Notes: generated by a model from the letters alone, not told the origin. DNA of 20,328 bases from Pseudovibrio sp. JCM 19062 (GCA_001310715.1 BAXV01000067.1:1-20328), one strand, 5' to 3'. Positions 1 to 7,907 are shown, counted from the stretch's first letter. Made by a program: numbers and translations.

Positions 1-75
1 TGTGCTAGACAGCGCCTTGTGGTCCGCTTTCATCTGAGCCAGCATAACGCCGCGCTCTAGTGTCTCACTATCCAT
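1..75 (-). CDS. Start of an unidentified protein (partial)
   Basis: An ATG on the minus strand at 75 opens a frame that stays open for all 25 codons to the window edge, beginning MDSETLERGVMLAQMKADHK. The residues are charged and helix-forming with no membrane segment or recognisable motif. A purine-rich stretch lies directly in front of the ATG but its spacing is poor, so the start is uncertain. It is divergent from hipBA. I do not recognise the family; 25 open codons alone are weak evidence for a gene. Confidence 0.35.
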   Translation of the reverse strand, partial: MDSETLERGVMLAQMKADHKALSST

Positions 76-433
76 TTCCTAGTTCACCCGAATTTTTAAA
101 TTAAACAGGAATTCAGTAAATACTCTGCAGTTCGTATCTGGAAGTCAACGACTGGTTGGTTAACGAACACTTAACATACATATCCGCGCAGTGTCGCGGG
201 TTCCATCCATGACGTTAACACATTGTATTTACTAGTATTATTGGAACGTAAGTAACGCAGACTTGGCTTGACGGTTCAACAAAATTAGAAATGGATAACA
301 TTTCGCGTGAAGCGATTCTTTCAAAACAGAGCCGTAACGCTGCTTGTTTTGAAGCCCGAACCTGATTCTGGCAGGCCTTCATTTTCGCCTGATCGGGATG
401 TTTTCCCTACAAAAAGTGCGCCTGCTGTTCAAT

Positions 434-450
434 ATCATCCCGTTCGGGAC
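434..450 (+). promoter_or_regulatory. Operator-like palindrome 1 of hipBA
   Basis: The sequence ATCATCCCGTTCGGGAC contains a perfect 5-2-5 inverted repeat, TCCCG-TT-CGGGA, at 438-449. A near copy lies exactly 50 bp downstream at 484-500. HipB-type antitoxins are known to bind paired palindromes at their own promoter, so I infer that this is the upstream HipB site, just before the -35 region. Confidence 0.6.
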
Positions 451-476
451 CTTTTACTTCCAATTCAGCTTCAGTG

Positions 477-485
477 TGCTAGAAT
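477..485 (+). promoter_or_regulatory. Extended -10 promoter element of hipBA
   Basis: TGCTAGAAT combines a TG extension at 477-478 with a TAGAAT hexamer at 480-485. No good -35 hexamer is visible at the usual distance; the best candidate is a weak TT-rich patch near 454-463, which suits an extended -10 promoter. Transcription would start near 492, only about 13 bases before the hipB ATG. Confidence 0.45.
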
Positions 486-500
486 CATCCCGAAGGGGAC
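484..500 (+). promoter_or_regulatory. Operator-like palindrome 2 of hipBA
   Basis: ATCATCCCGAAGGGGAC matches palindrome 1 at 14 of 17 positions and forms TCCCG-AA-GGGGA with one mismatch (488-499). It covers the end of the -10 box, the expected transcription start, and the AGGGG that serves as ribosome binding site for hipB. A protein bound here would block both RNA polymerase and, in the transcript context, overlap the translation signal. Confidence 0.55.
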
Positions 501-504
501 GGAT

Positions 505-729
505 ATGGCAGAAATTTCCGATACAGCCACGCTCGGACAGGTAATCCGGCAGGCGCGCAAGCAGCAGAACCTGACACAGGAACAACTGGCCGCCCTGTCC
601 GGCGTCGGCCCACGGTTCTTGCGCGAGTTGGAGCACGGCAAGGAAACCAGCCGTATCGGCTTGGTCTTCGCCGTCCTTGGCACACTTGGCCTTAGCGTGC
701 AAATCACGGGCAGGGGAGGGGACACATGA
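505..729 (+). CDS. hipB: HipB-family antitoxin, XRE-type helix-turn-helix
   Basis: This 74-residue protein is the antitoxin and autorepressor of a HipBA module. It carries one Cro/CI-type helix-turn-helix at about residues 10-62; the recognisable core is LTQEQLAALSGVGPRFLREL, followed by EHGKETSR, the usual loop of HipB-like proteins. HipB binds operator DNA as a dimer and neutralises the kinase HipA. The ATG at 505 is preceded by AGGGG seven bases upstream and gives the usual small-antitoxin length. Its stop overlaps the hipA start (ATGA at 726-729), indicating translational coupling. The frame is intact. Residues before 505 in the same frame show no family similarity. Confidence 0.88.
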   Translation: MAEISDTATLGQVIRQARKQQNLTQEQLAALSGVGPRFLRELEHGKETSRIGLVFAVLGTLGLSVQITGRGGDT

Positions 730-1979
730 GCCGTATTCTGGATGTCTATCTCCATGAGGCCCTTGCCGGAAATTTAGAGCAAACTCCGGAAGGGGTGCTG
801 ACGTTCACCTATGATCTCAATTACTTGCAGGCCACAGGACCGAGCATTTCAGTCAGCATGCCATTGCGGGAACAACCCTATGGCGATGGAACTGCACGCC
901 CTTTCTTCTCCGGCCTCCTGCCAGATGAACGCGCCCGCCGCCGGTTAGCTGCCGCACTCGGCGTATCAGAACGCAATGCCTTTGGTCTGCTGGAAATCAT
1001 CGGCGGAGAATGCGCCGGCGCGCTGTCTTTGGTTCCCCAAGGCCAACCTTTGCCTGAGTTCTTGATTGAGGACACTGAGCACTCAGCACCGAGCAACTGA
1101 CAGACGTCCTGCACATTCTGCGAGATCGCCCCTTGTTGGGGGGAGAGCAGGGGGTTCGCCTGTCTCTGGCCGGAGCACAAGACAAGCTTGCAGTCGCCGT
1201 GCAGGACGATCAAATCATTCTGCCGCGCGATGGGCGCCCGACAACCCACATCCTCAAGCCTTTCATTGAAGGATTGGAAGGCACTGTCGAAAACGAGCTG
1301 TTCTGCATGACACTGGCCCGCCGAATGGGCTTCAACGCTCCAAAGGTCTCCAAAGGCGTTTCCGGTGACACACCCTATATTCTGATCGAGCGCTACGACC
1401 GGCTGCACCAGCCTGACGGAACCATTCGCAAGCTCCATCAAGAGGACTTCTGTCAGGCCCTGAGCGTGGCGCCCGAGCTCAAATACGAGCAGGAAGGCGG
1501 ACCGGGTGTCGAACAAGCACAGGCACTCATACAAGCTCAGACCCGCCGACCAGCAGCCGACCGGCTCACCTTTCAGCGCCTGTTGATCTACCATTACCTC
1601 GTGGGCAACGCAGATGCACACGCCAAGAACTACGCGCTTCTCTACAACGAAGCGACACCTGACCTTGCGCCCCTTTACGACGTAATCTGCACAACCGCCT
1701 ATCCCCGCCTTGCCAAAAAGATGGCAATGAAGATCGGTGGCCGCGACAAAGCCGATACCCTTTTGCTCAAAAACTGGCAGTCGCTGGTCCCAAGCACCAA
1801 AGGGGCCCAGAGGTTGCTGAACACTGAGCTAACCAAACTCGCGCAAAAGATAGAGCCCGCCGCACAAGCGCTCATAGACGAGCTGGCAGAGGAGGGGATC
1901 ACCCACAATTCTGCCCCGCGTCCACAAAATCATCAAAACCCGCTGCCGCCTGCTCCAAGAGCAAACCGCGAAGGGGTGA
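726..1979 (+). CDS. hipA: HipA-family serine/threonine kinase toxin (frameshifted as read)
   Basis: HipA toxins are kinases that phosphorylate a translation factor (glutamyl-tRNA synthetase for E. coli HipA) and stop growth. About 417 residues are expected after correction. Visible features are the N-terminal subdomain, the SLAGAQDKL loop near residue 147, whose serine matches the autophosphorylated Ser150 of E. coli HipA, the catalytic NADAHAKN near 295, and APLYD near 316, the metal-binding aspartate region. Reading breaks twice. One base appears lost near 1078, and one C appears gained in the CCCC run at 1914-1917. Allowing for the second, the protein ends PRVHKIIKTR-like and stops at 1977-1979 rather than running on to 2053. 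It overlaps hipB by four bases. The kinase motifs are intact, so the breaks are more likely read errors than toxin loss, but selection for toxin inactivation cannot be excluded. Confidence 0.85.
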
Positions 1980-2320
1980 GAGCCGTTCTGACGCTCTTAA
2001 CAGCCGGCCTCAAGTTCATCCTAGCCCGAGATAACACATCTGGGACTTTCTAGTCTTACTTCTTCTTTCAGGATCAAATCACTTCAAAAGTTCAAATAGT
2101 TGGCCCAACTGGAGCAACCGTGCGAATTTTGCGCATTGCAAACAGCTGCCCGATAGGAATGGCTCGACATGGCGGTCCAGCGGCATTGCGCCCGCAAAAA
2201 AACTGGCAGAGGTGGCATAGCTGCGCTGCCAAGCCTCTCCAATAATGGGGATTACCATACAATGATCGAGGTGATTTACTTTGGCAAAAGTTACCACCCT
2301 CATAGGAGTTAGACAGACCT
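1980..2320. other. Intergenic region between hipA and the sulfotransferase gene
   Basis: No gene is supported here. A weak hairpin (AGAGC at 1979-1983 with GCTCT at 1993-1997) follows hipA without a T tract. A perfect 6-1-6 palindrome, AGTTGGCCCAACT, sits at 2098-2110 and could be an operator or half of a terminator. AGGAG at 2303-2307 is the probable ribosome binding site of the next gene, at a rather long 13-base spacing. Confidence 0.5.
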
Positions 2321-3409
2321 ATGCCACGAAAGTTATTTCTGCATATTGGAAACCACAAAACCGGTACAACATCCATACAGCGGTGCCTCCACCAAAATAG
2401 ACAGTACTTAAGCGAACAAGGGTATGGTCTGCTTGAACATGAGAATGCAAATAACTGGCTAATTTTCAATGAAACAGACTATCCAGAGGCTATAACGACT
2501 AGCATTGAAGATAAAGAGGAATTTGCAAGAGCGGTTTCAAGTTCTGGTAACAATCCAATCCTGTCTGCTGAAAACTTTTCCTGGATGTATTATTTAGAAG
2601 AACTTCAAGAACTGAGAAATGCGCTAAGAAATTATTTCGACGACATATATATTATTGCTTATATACGTCGTCAGGATCAGCAGGCCATCTCCTACCATCA
2701 GCAAAACTCAAAGAATATGTCGTTGCCGTCTCGTTTGAAGTTTTTCGGGTCAGATCCGGTTGCACTGCCTGAATACCAGCAACACCATTCTCGCTACCTT
2801 GATTACAACCAAAGAATTGGAAAGTGGGCGGATGTTTTTGGTGATGAAAATATCCAGATCCAAGTCTTTGACAGAAAGCACTTGATTGACGGTGATGTGG
2901 TGAAAGACTTTTGTCACGTCGTTGGAGTAAAACTCGATACTGTAGTCGAGACTAATATTTCCAGATCCTTTGCTGCTGTAAAAATTGGTCATCTGTTGAA
3001 TGAGCTATCTATCACAGATTTCAAGATCAGGTCTGCCCTTCCCAAAGCGCTGGAGTACGGAGACAAAATGTTACCCAGCCGTGAACAGGCTGAAACCTAT
3101 TACAGCCATTTCCGGGAAAGCAATATTGCTCTGAATAACCGTTTCAAGATTACAGAACTTCCCTCAATCTTTGATGAGGACTTCAGCAACTACCCAGAAC
3201 ACAGAACTGACCTTTGGGATGAAGACAAAGCGAATGAAGCAATCAAGCGAATACTGCAGCTCTACTCGGAACTGGCAACGGCAAGGGAGCTCGCGGATAC
3301 AAGGGAATTGCATGTCAAACGTTCTGCCAGAAACAGGCTTAAGAAAAGCCTTGCAAAACTGAGGCAATCTCCCAAAAAATATATACTGGATAAACTTGGG
3401 AGTAGCTAG
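2321..3409 (+). CDS. Sulfotransferase-like protein
   Basis: This 362-residue cytoplasmic protein resembles PAPS-dependent sulfotransferases, which move a sulfuryl group to an alcohol or amine, often on a glycan or lipid. Residues 5-20 (LFLHIGNHKTGTTSIQ) form the opening strand and the 5'-phosphosulfate loop, with the K-T-G-T-T signature. Residues 112-124 (IAYIRRQDQQAIS) match the strand and helix that bind the 3'-phosphate. The C-terminus is strongly basic (KRSARNRLKKSLAKLRQ region), perhaps for membrane or nucleic acid contact. The frame is intact. The gene is clearly AT-richer than hipBA and the operons to the right, which suggests recent acquisition. There are no neighbouring glycan genes to indicate the acceptor, so the substrate is unknown. 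Confidence 0.72.
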   Translation: MPRKLFLHIGNHKTGTTSIQRCLHQNRQYLSEQGYGLLEHENANNWLIFNETDYPEAITTSIEDKEEFARAVSSSGNNPILSAENFSWMYYLEELQELRNALRNYFDDIYIIAYIRRQDQQAISYHQQNSKNMSLPSRLKFFGSDPVALPEYQQHHSRYLDYNQRIGKWADVFGDENIQIQVFDRKHLIDGDVVKDFCHVVGVKLDTVVETNISRSFAAVKIGHLLNELSITDFKIRSALPKALEYGDKMLPSREQAETYYSHFRESNIALNNRFKITELPSIFDEDFSNYPEHRTDLWDEDKANEAIKRILQLYSELATARELADTRELHVKRSARNRLKKSLAKLRQSPKKYILDKLGSS

Positions 3410-3619
3410 CCCAGCACAGTCTATTACAAAACCGCTCCAATAATAAGGTACCATGTACGAGTATTTCTCGAAGGACCGTATATTCCACAACTAGAAATAG
3501 ATGGAATATGCACTCAAAATAGAATCAGCTTTGTTCCTAGATTACAAAGCGTCTCTTTCAGTTCTAGTCCTTTGCCAACTTCCTTTTAGTTCCTTGGAAA
3601 TACTCTAGGGGAGCGATGG
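3410..3619. other. Convergent intergenic gap
   Basis: AT-rich DNA between the convergent sulfotransferase and rpiR-type genes. I looked for a bidirectional terminator and found no convincing stem followed by a T tract, and no open frame worth calling. Confidence 0.5.
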
Positions 3620-4453
3620 TCACTTGCGCGCATCGCCAACGGCAACAGCGATGGAAGTGGCAAGACACATGGTTGTGGAGAGTGATCTGAACGCACCGTG
3701 TTCAGCCTCATTAACCTCCAGAACTGTTGAGGAGACGCGGGCAATCGGGGACAGAACACTGTCGGTCAAGGACACAACAGAGACACGGCGCCCAAAGGCC
3801 TTGCTCGCAAACTCAACCACTTCAGGAGAGTAAGGCTAAAGGTCGCCACGAACAAAGCATCGTTCTCATTGATGAACTGAACGCGCTCCTCCAGAATGCC
3901 ACCCGTGTATTCCAGAAGGTTTGTTCTCACGCCCATCTTGCCAAATGTATAGTGTAGGTAGCTGACGACCGGGTATGCGCGTCCCAGGCCCAATAAGTGT
4001 ATGTTTTCTGCAGCTGACAGCGCTTCAATGGAGCGCTCAAGAGCGACCGTGTCAACCTGGCGCAGAAGATCATCAAGCGACTGCTTGGAACGTTCTACAA
4101 AGTTGCCAAGTATGCTACCCGGAGTGTTTGTTCCACTCTGGCGGATCTTCGCCAGTCGCTCCATGTACTCAGAGTTACGGCCAACCAGCTGCCCCCGAAA
4201 GATCTGCTGCATCTGCGAAAAACCGTCAAACCCCAGCGTTTGAGCAAAGCGAACAAGTAGAAGGCTGCACCCCTGCAGCGCTGGCAATTTCAGCGGTTGT
4301 GCCAAGGGCGATTCTGTCCGGATTTGCCAAAGAATATCTTGCGCACTGCAAAAGGCGCTTAGGCATGCTGTCCGAAAGAGTACTTATATGAGATTTCAGA
4401 CTTTCGTAATCCGTGGGAATGTCTGGGCTAATTGCGTCTAAACTCTGTGTCAT
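3620..4453 (-). CDS. RpiR/MurR-family transcriptional regulator (frameshifted as read)
   Basis: About 278 residues are expected after correction. The N-terminal half is the RpiR helix-turn-helix (TAEIASAAGVQPST continuing to LVRFAQTLGFDGFSQMQQ). The C-terminal half is a SIS sugar-phosphate-binding domain (ENIHLLGLGRAYPVVSYLHY, then NENDALFVATFS and YSPEVVEFASKA). Such regulators sense sugar phosphates or related intermediates and usually repress adjacent catabolic operons. The reading breaks near 4258, where two bases appear missing after PST, and at 3834, where one C of a CCC run (minus strand) seems lost. It is divergent from the sugar ABC transporter, so that unit is its likely target. Start at ATG 4453; the ribosome binding site is weak. 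Confidence 0.82.
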
Positions 4454-4474
4454 GAAAAAAATCTATTCCAAAAC

Positions 4475-4503
4475 TTGAAAAACAGCAATGTACGTTCTAT
4501 AAA
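4475..4503 (+). promoter_or_regulatory. Sigma-70-type promoter of the sugar ABC unit
   Basis: TTGAAA (4475-4480) and TATAAA (4498-4503) are separated by exactly 17 bases, close to the consensus. It points toward the binding protein gene, and transcription would begin near 4510. Confidence 0.6.
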
Positions 4504-4506
4504 TTT

Positions 4507-4520
4507 GGAATGAATTTTCT
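4507..4520 (+). promoter_or_regulatory. Candidate RpiR-family operator (GGAA-N6-TTCT)
   Basis: GGAATGAATTTTCT lies on the predicted transcription start. It differs by one base from the GGAA-N6-TTCC palindrome that, from memory, is reported for the rhizobial inositol regulator IolR, also an RpiR-family protein. The position and the divergent RpiR gene make repression at this site plausible. The assignment is inference. Confidence 0.35.
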
Positions 4521-4786
4521 GAATTTAATCAATTTGGATGAATTCAACGATTTTTGGGCCGGTAACACGCGCTCTCTCCATCTTCATTATCGTGCTAATT
4601 CAGCATGGACTTGCCGCAAACAGGTTTGCGTTTATGTAAAGAAGCGTGCTTTTGCCCGTGGGACGGCAGCACTACAATTCATACACAAACGTATTCAAAC
4701 ACTGGAGTTTTTTGACGAGATTCACACCGGGCGTCTAGGGGAAGCCCTAATTTAAAATTGGCATGCGCCAATATTGGGAGGTTTAT

Positions 4787-5713
4787 ATGAAAAAGACTTT
4801 ACGGGCGTTCGTAGCTGCCGCTGCGATCATGACTGCACCTGCTGTAATGGCTGCTGACATCATTGTTGTAAGTCACGGCCAGGCAAATGACCCATTCTGG
4901 TCTGTCGTTAAAAACGGTGTAGACAAAGCCGCTAAAGACAGCGGCGCAAACGTTTCTTACCGTGCGCCGGAAACTTTTGACATGGTGGCAATGAGCCAGT
5001 TGATTGATGCAGCAATCGTTCAGGAACCGGACGGAATTGTTGTGTCCATTCCAGATGGTGATGCGCTCGGCCCATACATCATCAAAGCGGTAGAAGCTGG
5101 CATTCCGGTTATCTCCATGAACTCTGGTAGTGATGTGTCAGCCAGTTTCGGCGCTCTGCTTCACGTGGGGCAGGACGAGTATGACGCCGGCAAAGCAGCA
5201 GGCAAAAAGCTTGCTGACATGGGCGGTAAGGTCGGGATCTGCGTCAACCAGGAAGTGGGTAACGTTTCCCTCGATATGCGTTGTGACGGTTTTGCAGCTG
5301 GCTTTGGCGGCAACGTAACCGTTGTTCCAACAAACAACGACCCGGCTGAAGTTGAAGCAAAAATCAAGGCGACTCTGGAATCCAATGAAGACATCGACAC
5401 CATCATGGGTCTTGGTGCGTCTCTCGTAGGCGAGCCGGCAGTAGCAGCTGTTGAAGCAGTTGGACGCACTGGTGAAGTAAATGTTGCAACTTTCGACATG
5501 TCCGCAGGCTTCCTTCAGTCAGTTGCTGACGGCAAAGCAGCATTTGCAATCGACCAGCAGCAGTTCCTTCAGGGCTATCTGCCTGTGATCTTCCTCGCTC
5601 TTAATGCAGAGTACGGACTTATCCCTGGTGGCAACGTTCCATCCGGTCCAAACCTGATCACCGCTGATAAAGCCGGTCAGGTTGTAGAGCTGTCCGCTCA
5701 AGGCATCCGCTAG
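4787..5713 (+). CDS. Periplasmic sugar-binding protein of a CUT2 ABC transporter
   Basis: This 308-residue protein captures a sugar or polyol in the periplasm and delivers it to the permease. Residues 1-22 form a signal peptide (MKKTLRAF, hydrophobic core, APAVMA) with cleavage before ADIIVV. The mature part has the ribose/galactose-binding fold (Peripla_BP_4 type): NDPFWSVVKNGVDKAA near 33, IVQEPDGIVVSIPD near 80, and the domain-crossing segments TIMGLGAS and NVATFDMS, ending in the QQQFLQGYLPV motif typical of CUT2 binding proteins. The start at ATG 4787 is fixed by GGGAGG six bases upstream; an ATG at 4763 would put extra residues before the signal peptide. The frame is intact. The ligand is unknown; the linked MocA-type oxidoreductase suggests a polyol or sugar derivative. 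Confidence 0.9.
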   Translation: MKKTLRAFVAAAAIMTAPAVMAADIIVVSHGQANDPFWSVVKNGVDKAAKDSGANVSYRAPETFDMVAMSQLIDAAIVQEPDGIVVSIPDGDALGPYIIKAVEAGIPVISMNSGSDVSASFGALLHVGQDEYDAGKAAGKKLADMGGKVGICVNQEVGNVSLDMRCDGFAAGFGGNVTVVPTNNDPAEVEAKIKATLESNEDIDTIMGLGASLVGEPAVAAVEAVGRTGEVNVATFDMSAGFLQSVADGKAAFAIDQQQFLQGYLPVIFLALNAEYGLIPGGNVPSGPNLITADKAGQVVELSAQGIR

Positions 5714-5715
5714 CG

Positions 5716-5758
5716 CGTATCTCCGAAAAGTGGAACCCGGTTTTCGGCTTAAGATACG
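5716..5758. repeat. Intergenic palindrome resembling Rhizobiales mosaic elements
   Basis: Starting two bases after the binding protein stop, CGTATCT (5716-5722) and CCGAAAA (5723-5729) pair with TTTTCGG (5741-5747) and AGATACG (5752-5758). The loop is GTGGAACCCGG and there is a four-base bulge. The loop, the right arm and the following CATGCTCTA (5762-5770) strongly resemble the abundant intergenic palindromes of Rhizobium and Brucella relatives (RIME-like). Between the first and second genes of an operon, such a hairpin can protect the upstream mRNA and raise the level of binding protein over membrane subunits. Confidence 0.65.
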
Positions 5759-5834
5759 TGTCATGCTCTAAGGAGCTTTGCTATGGGAGGGGTGCACGCA
5801 TCCCTCTCAATTCAAGCAAACTGAGGGAAATAAA

Positions 5835-6940
5835 ATGTCCGACCTTGCTGTTGAGAGCGCGGACGAAAGAGTAAAAAAACGTCTCGCTCATCTCCCGGCT
5901 CATGAAGCGTCCTGAACTCGGCGCCATTGCAGGCCTTGCTCTCGTAACAATCTTCTTTCTTTTTACTGCTGACCCTAAGATGTTCACCCTTGCGGGGATC
6001 TTGAACTTCATGACGCCTGCTGCCCAGCTTGGCATTCTGGCAATTGGGGCGGCACTTCTCATGATCGGCGGCGAGTTTGATCTCTCCGTTGGTTCTATGG
6101 TTGCGTTCACAGGCTGATTTTCGGCGCGGCAATGGTCACCTTTGACTTGCCACTTTATGCAGCAATCATCGTCACCTTCATTGCGGCCGCTGCAATGGGT
6201 GCCATCAATGGACAGATTGTCATCCGTACAGGTCTACCGTCCTTCATTGTAACGCTTGCGTTTTTGTTTATCCTGCGTGGCCTGTCTCTGGTTGGTCTCA
6301 AGGCAGCAACTGGCGGCTCCACGCAGCTGCGCGGCATCCGTGCAAAATTTGAAGGTAGTTGGCTGGCGGATTTCTTTAGTGGGGAGCATTCACACCACTG
6401 TTCTACTGGTTGGCTGAAGCTGGCTGGATCGACACCTTCAAGTCCGGCAAGCCCAAAGTAGACGGCATCCCCGTCGATATTCTCTGGTTTAGCCTTCTGG
6501 CTCTTCTGGCTACCTGGGTTCTGCTTCGGTCACCGTTTGGCAGCTGGATTTTTGCAGCCGGTGGCGACAGCAATGCAGCAAGCAACTCCGGTGTGCCAGT
6601 GCGAAAGGTCAAGATGTACCTGTTCATGTTCACCGCATGCTGTGCAGCTCTGGTCGCAATCCTGACCGTCATGGATGCTGGCTCGACAGATGCTCGCCGT
6701 GGTTTCCAAAAAGAGTTTGAGGCAATCATTGCTGCGGTAATCGGTGGCTGTTTGCTGACAGGCGGCTACGGCTCTGCAATTGGTGCCTTCTTCGGCTCCA
6801 TCATCTTCGGAATGGTGCTGATTGGCCTCAGCTATACTAATATCGATCAAGACTGGTATCTGGTCTTCCTTGGTTCCATGCTGCTGATCGCGGTGTTGTT
6901 TAACAACATGATCCGCAAGCGCGTAACAGGGGAACGCTGA
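5835..6940 (+). CDS. CUT2 sugar ABC transporter permease (frameshifted as read)
   Basis: About 368 residues are expected after correction. This is the inner-membrane channel subunit, of the RbsC/FrcC type. After a short cytoplasmic N-terminus comes MKRPELGAIAGLALVTIFFL (first membrane helix), then IGAALLMIGGEFDLSVGSMVAF, a segment typical of the family. Further hydrophobic helices follow, then FEAIIAAVIGGCLLTGGYGS, the ATPase-contacting loop, and a last helix before KRVTGER. Reading breaks three times. One A appears gained in the A7 run at 5873-5879, one G lost at 6112-6113, and one G lost in GGGG at 6381-6384. Repairing them joins all conserved segments in order. Start at ATG 5835 with GAGG upstream. 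The stop lies two bases before the ATPase start. Confidence 0.85.
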
Positions 6941-6942
6941 TC

Positions 6943-7721
6943 ATGCAGACACCTATTGTTGAGATGAAGAACATCGAAAAGCACTTTGGCTCCGTCATTG
7001 CTTTGGCCGGTGTTTCCTTCTCTGTCATGCCCGGCGAAGTGCACTGTCTGCTTGGTGACAATGGTGCAGGTAAATCCACCTTCATCAAAACCATGTCCGG
7101 AGTGCATAAACCAAGCAAGGGCGAGATTGTCGTTGATGGTCAAAAGCAAGTCTTTGAAAGCCACGTGATGCTATGAATGCAGGCATCGCAACAGTGCATC
7201 AGGACCTGGCGATGATCCCGCTCATGTCCATCACCCGCAACTTTTGGCTTGGCCGTGAGCCAGTCAAGAAGTTCGGCCCAATCTCATATTTCGACCATAA
7301 GTACGCCAACCAGATCACTATGGAAGAAATGTCCAAGATGGGCATCAATCTGCGCGAACCGGATCAGGCCGTGGGCACATTGTCCGGTGGGGAGCGCCAG
7401 ACAGTCGCAATCTCACGCGCCGTTTATTTCGGCGCCAAGGTCCTCATCCTCGACGAGCCAACCTCTGCTCTTGGTGTGCGCCAGACTTCAAACGTACTCT
7501 CGACCATGGACAAAGTCCGCAAAAAGGGTGTTGGGGTCGTATTCATTTCGCACAACGTACGCCACGCCATGGCAGTGGGAGATCGCTTCACAGTGCTGAA
7601 CAGGGGCAAAACCCTCGGCACCGCGAAGAAGGGCGAAATCACCGCTGAGGAACTACAAGATCTCATGGCAGGCGGGCAGGAACTTGCCAGTCTGGAGGCA
7701 TCATTGGGCGGCACTGTGTGA
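6943..7721 (+). CDS. Sugar ABC transporter ATPase, single domain (frameshifted as read)
   Basis: About 259 residues are expected. The cytoplasmic ATPase drives sugar import. Motifs in order are Walker [10 protein letters not shown] (38-46), Q-loop VHQD (85-88), signature LSGGERQ (147-153), Walker [10 protein letters not shown] (167-175) and switch histidine ISHN (202-205). Most CUT2 ATPases are double-domain proteins of about 500 residues. This one has a single domain, as in FrcA of the rhizobial fructose system, and would act as a homodimer. One base, probably a G, is missing near 7167, where [14 protein letters not shown] should read through. It is two bases from the permease stop, so it lies in the same operon. 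Confidence 0.87.
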
Positions 7722-7731
7722 TGTTTACTCT

Positions 7732-7754
7732 CGAAAATCACCGATCGGTTTTCG
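7732..7754 (+). repeat. Short hairpin after the ATPase gene
   Basis: CGAAAA (7732-7737) and TTTTCG (7749-7754) enclose the self-complementary ACCGATCGGT (7740-7749). Right arm and loop resemble part of the palindrome at 5716-5758, so it may be a shortened relative. It could protect the 3' end of the ABC transcript. Confidence 0.4.
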
Positions 7755-7796
7755 GGGCGGGTATACGCAACTTATAGGCTGTTCAATAACACATTG

Positions 7797-7835
7797 AGGA
7801 GCGGCATTACCCAATCGTGCCGCTCCTTCATTTCT
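7797..7835 (+). terminator. Factor-independent terminator of the ABC operon
   Basis: AGGAGCGGCA (7797-7806) pairs perfectly with TGCCGCTCCT (7818-7827), a 10-bp GC-rich stem with an 11-base loop, followed by TCATTTCTTC. The T tract is interrupted but present. It lies 75 bases after the ATPase stop and separates it from the oxidoreductase, which therefore may have its own promoter or depend on read-through. Confidence 0.7.
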
Positions 7836-7907
7836 TCAATGCCCCACCTCAAAGCTCGTTCTATTCGAGTGAACTTCTAGTCTAGGGGCACTTCCAGGAT
7901 TACTGAG

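Larger units (their letters stand above)
76..504. other. Intergenic region upstream of hipBA
   Basis: This AT-rich stretch separates the divergent partial gene from hipB. An open frame runs upstream from hipB to a GTG at 307, but its residues (MKRFFQNRAVTLLVLKPEPD onward) look like translated non-coding DNA, so hipB is started at 505. The last 75 bases hold the hipBA promoter and two palindromes, listed separately. I see no RNA gene in 76-430. Confidence 0.6.
4454..4786. other. Divergent regulatory region and long leader of the sugar ABC unit
   Basis: This region holds the promoter for the plus-strand transporter (4475-4503), a candidate regulator site (4507-4520) and then about 275 bases of untranslated leader. 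An open frame at 4510-4755 exists, but its product shows no family likeness and it has no ribosome binding site, so I do not call it. A short hairpin, ATTGGC (4757-4762) with GCCAAT (4767-4772), ends just before the GGGAGG ribosome binding site. Confidence 0.5.

Noticed and set aside
307..504. N-terminal extension of HipB to a GTG at 307
   Set aside because: The added residues show no family similarity and the frame would cross the promoter and both palindromes. The ATG at 505 has a ribosome binding site and gives a normal antitoxin length.
878..1621. A 247-codon minus-strand frame opposite hipA
   Set aside because: It is antisense to conserved HipA motifs, has no family features and owes its length to codon bias of the real gene.
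1980..2053. HipA running on to a stop at 2053
   Set aside because: In that frame the last 50 residues are proline-rich and unlike HipA. Removing one C from the run at 1914-1917 gives a helical end with a stop at 1977-1979, which fits the family better.
4520..4529. TGAATTTAAT before the sugar operon, identical to ten bases of the element before dctP
   Set aside because: The match ends outside these ten AT-rich bases and the flanking blocks are absent, so it does not support shared control.
4510..4755. An 81-codon plus-strand frame in the sugar operon leader
   Set aside because: It has no ribosome binding site, no recognisable composition or motif, and starts at the predicted transcription start. 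It is probably chance openness in the leader.
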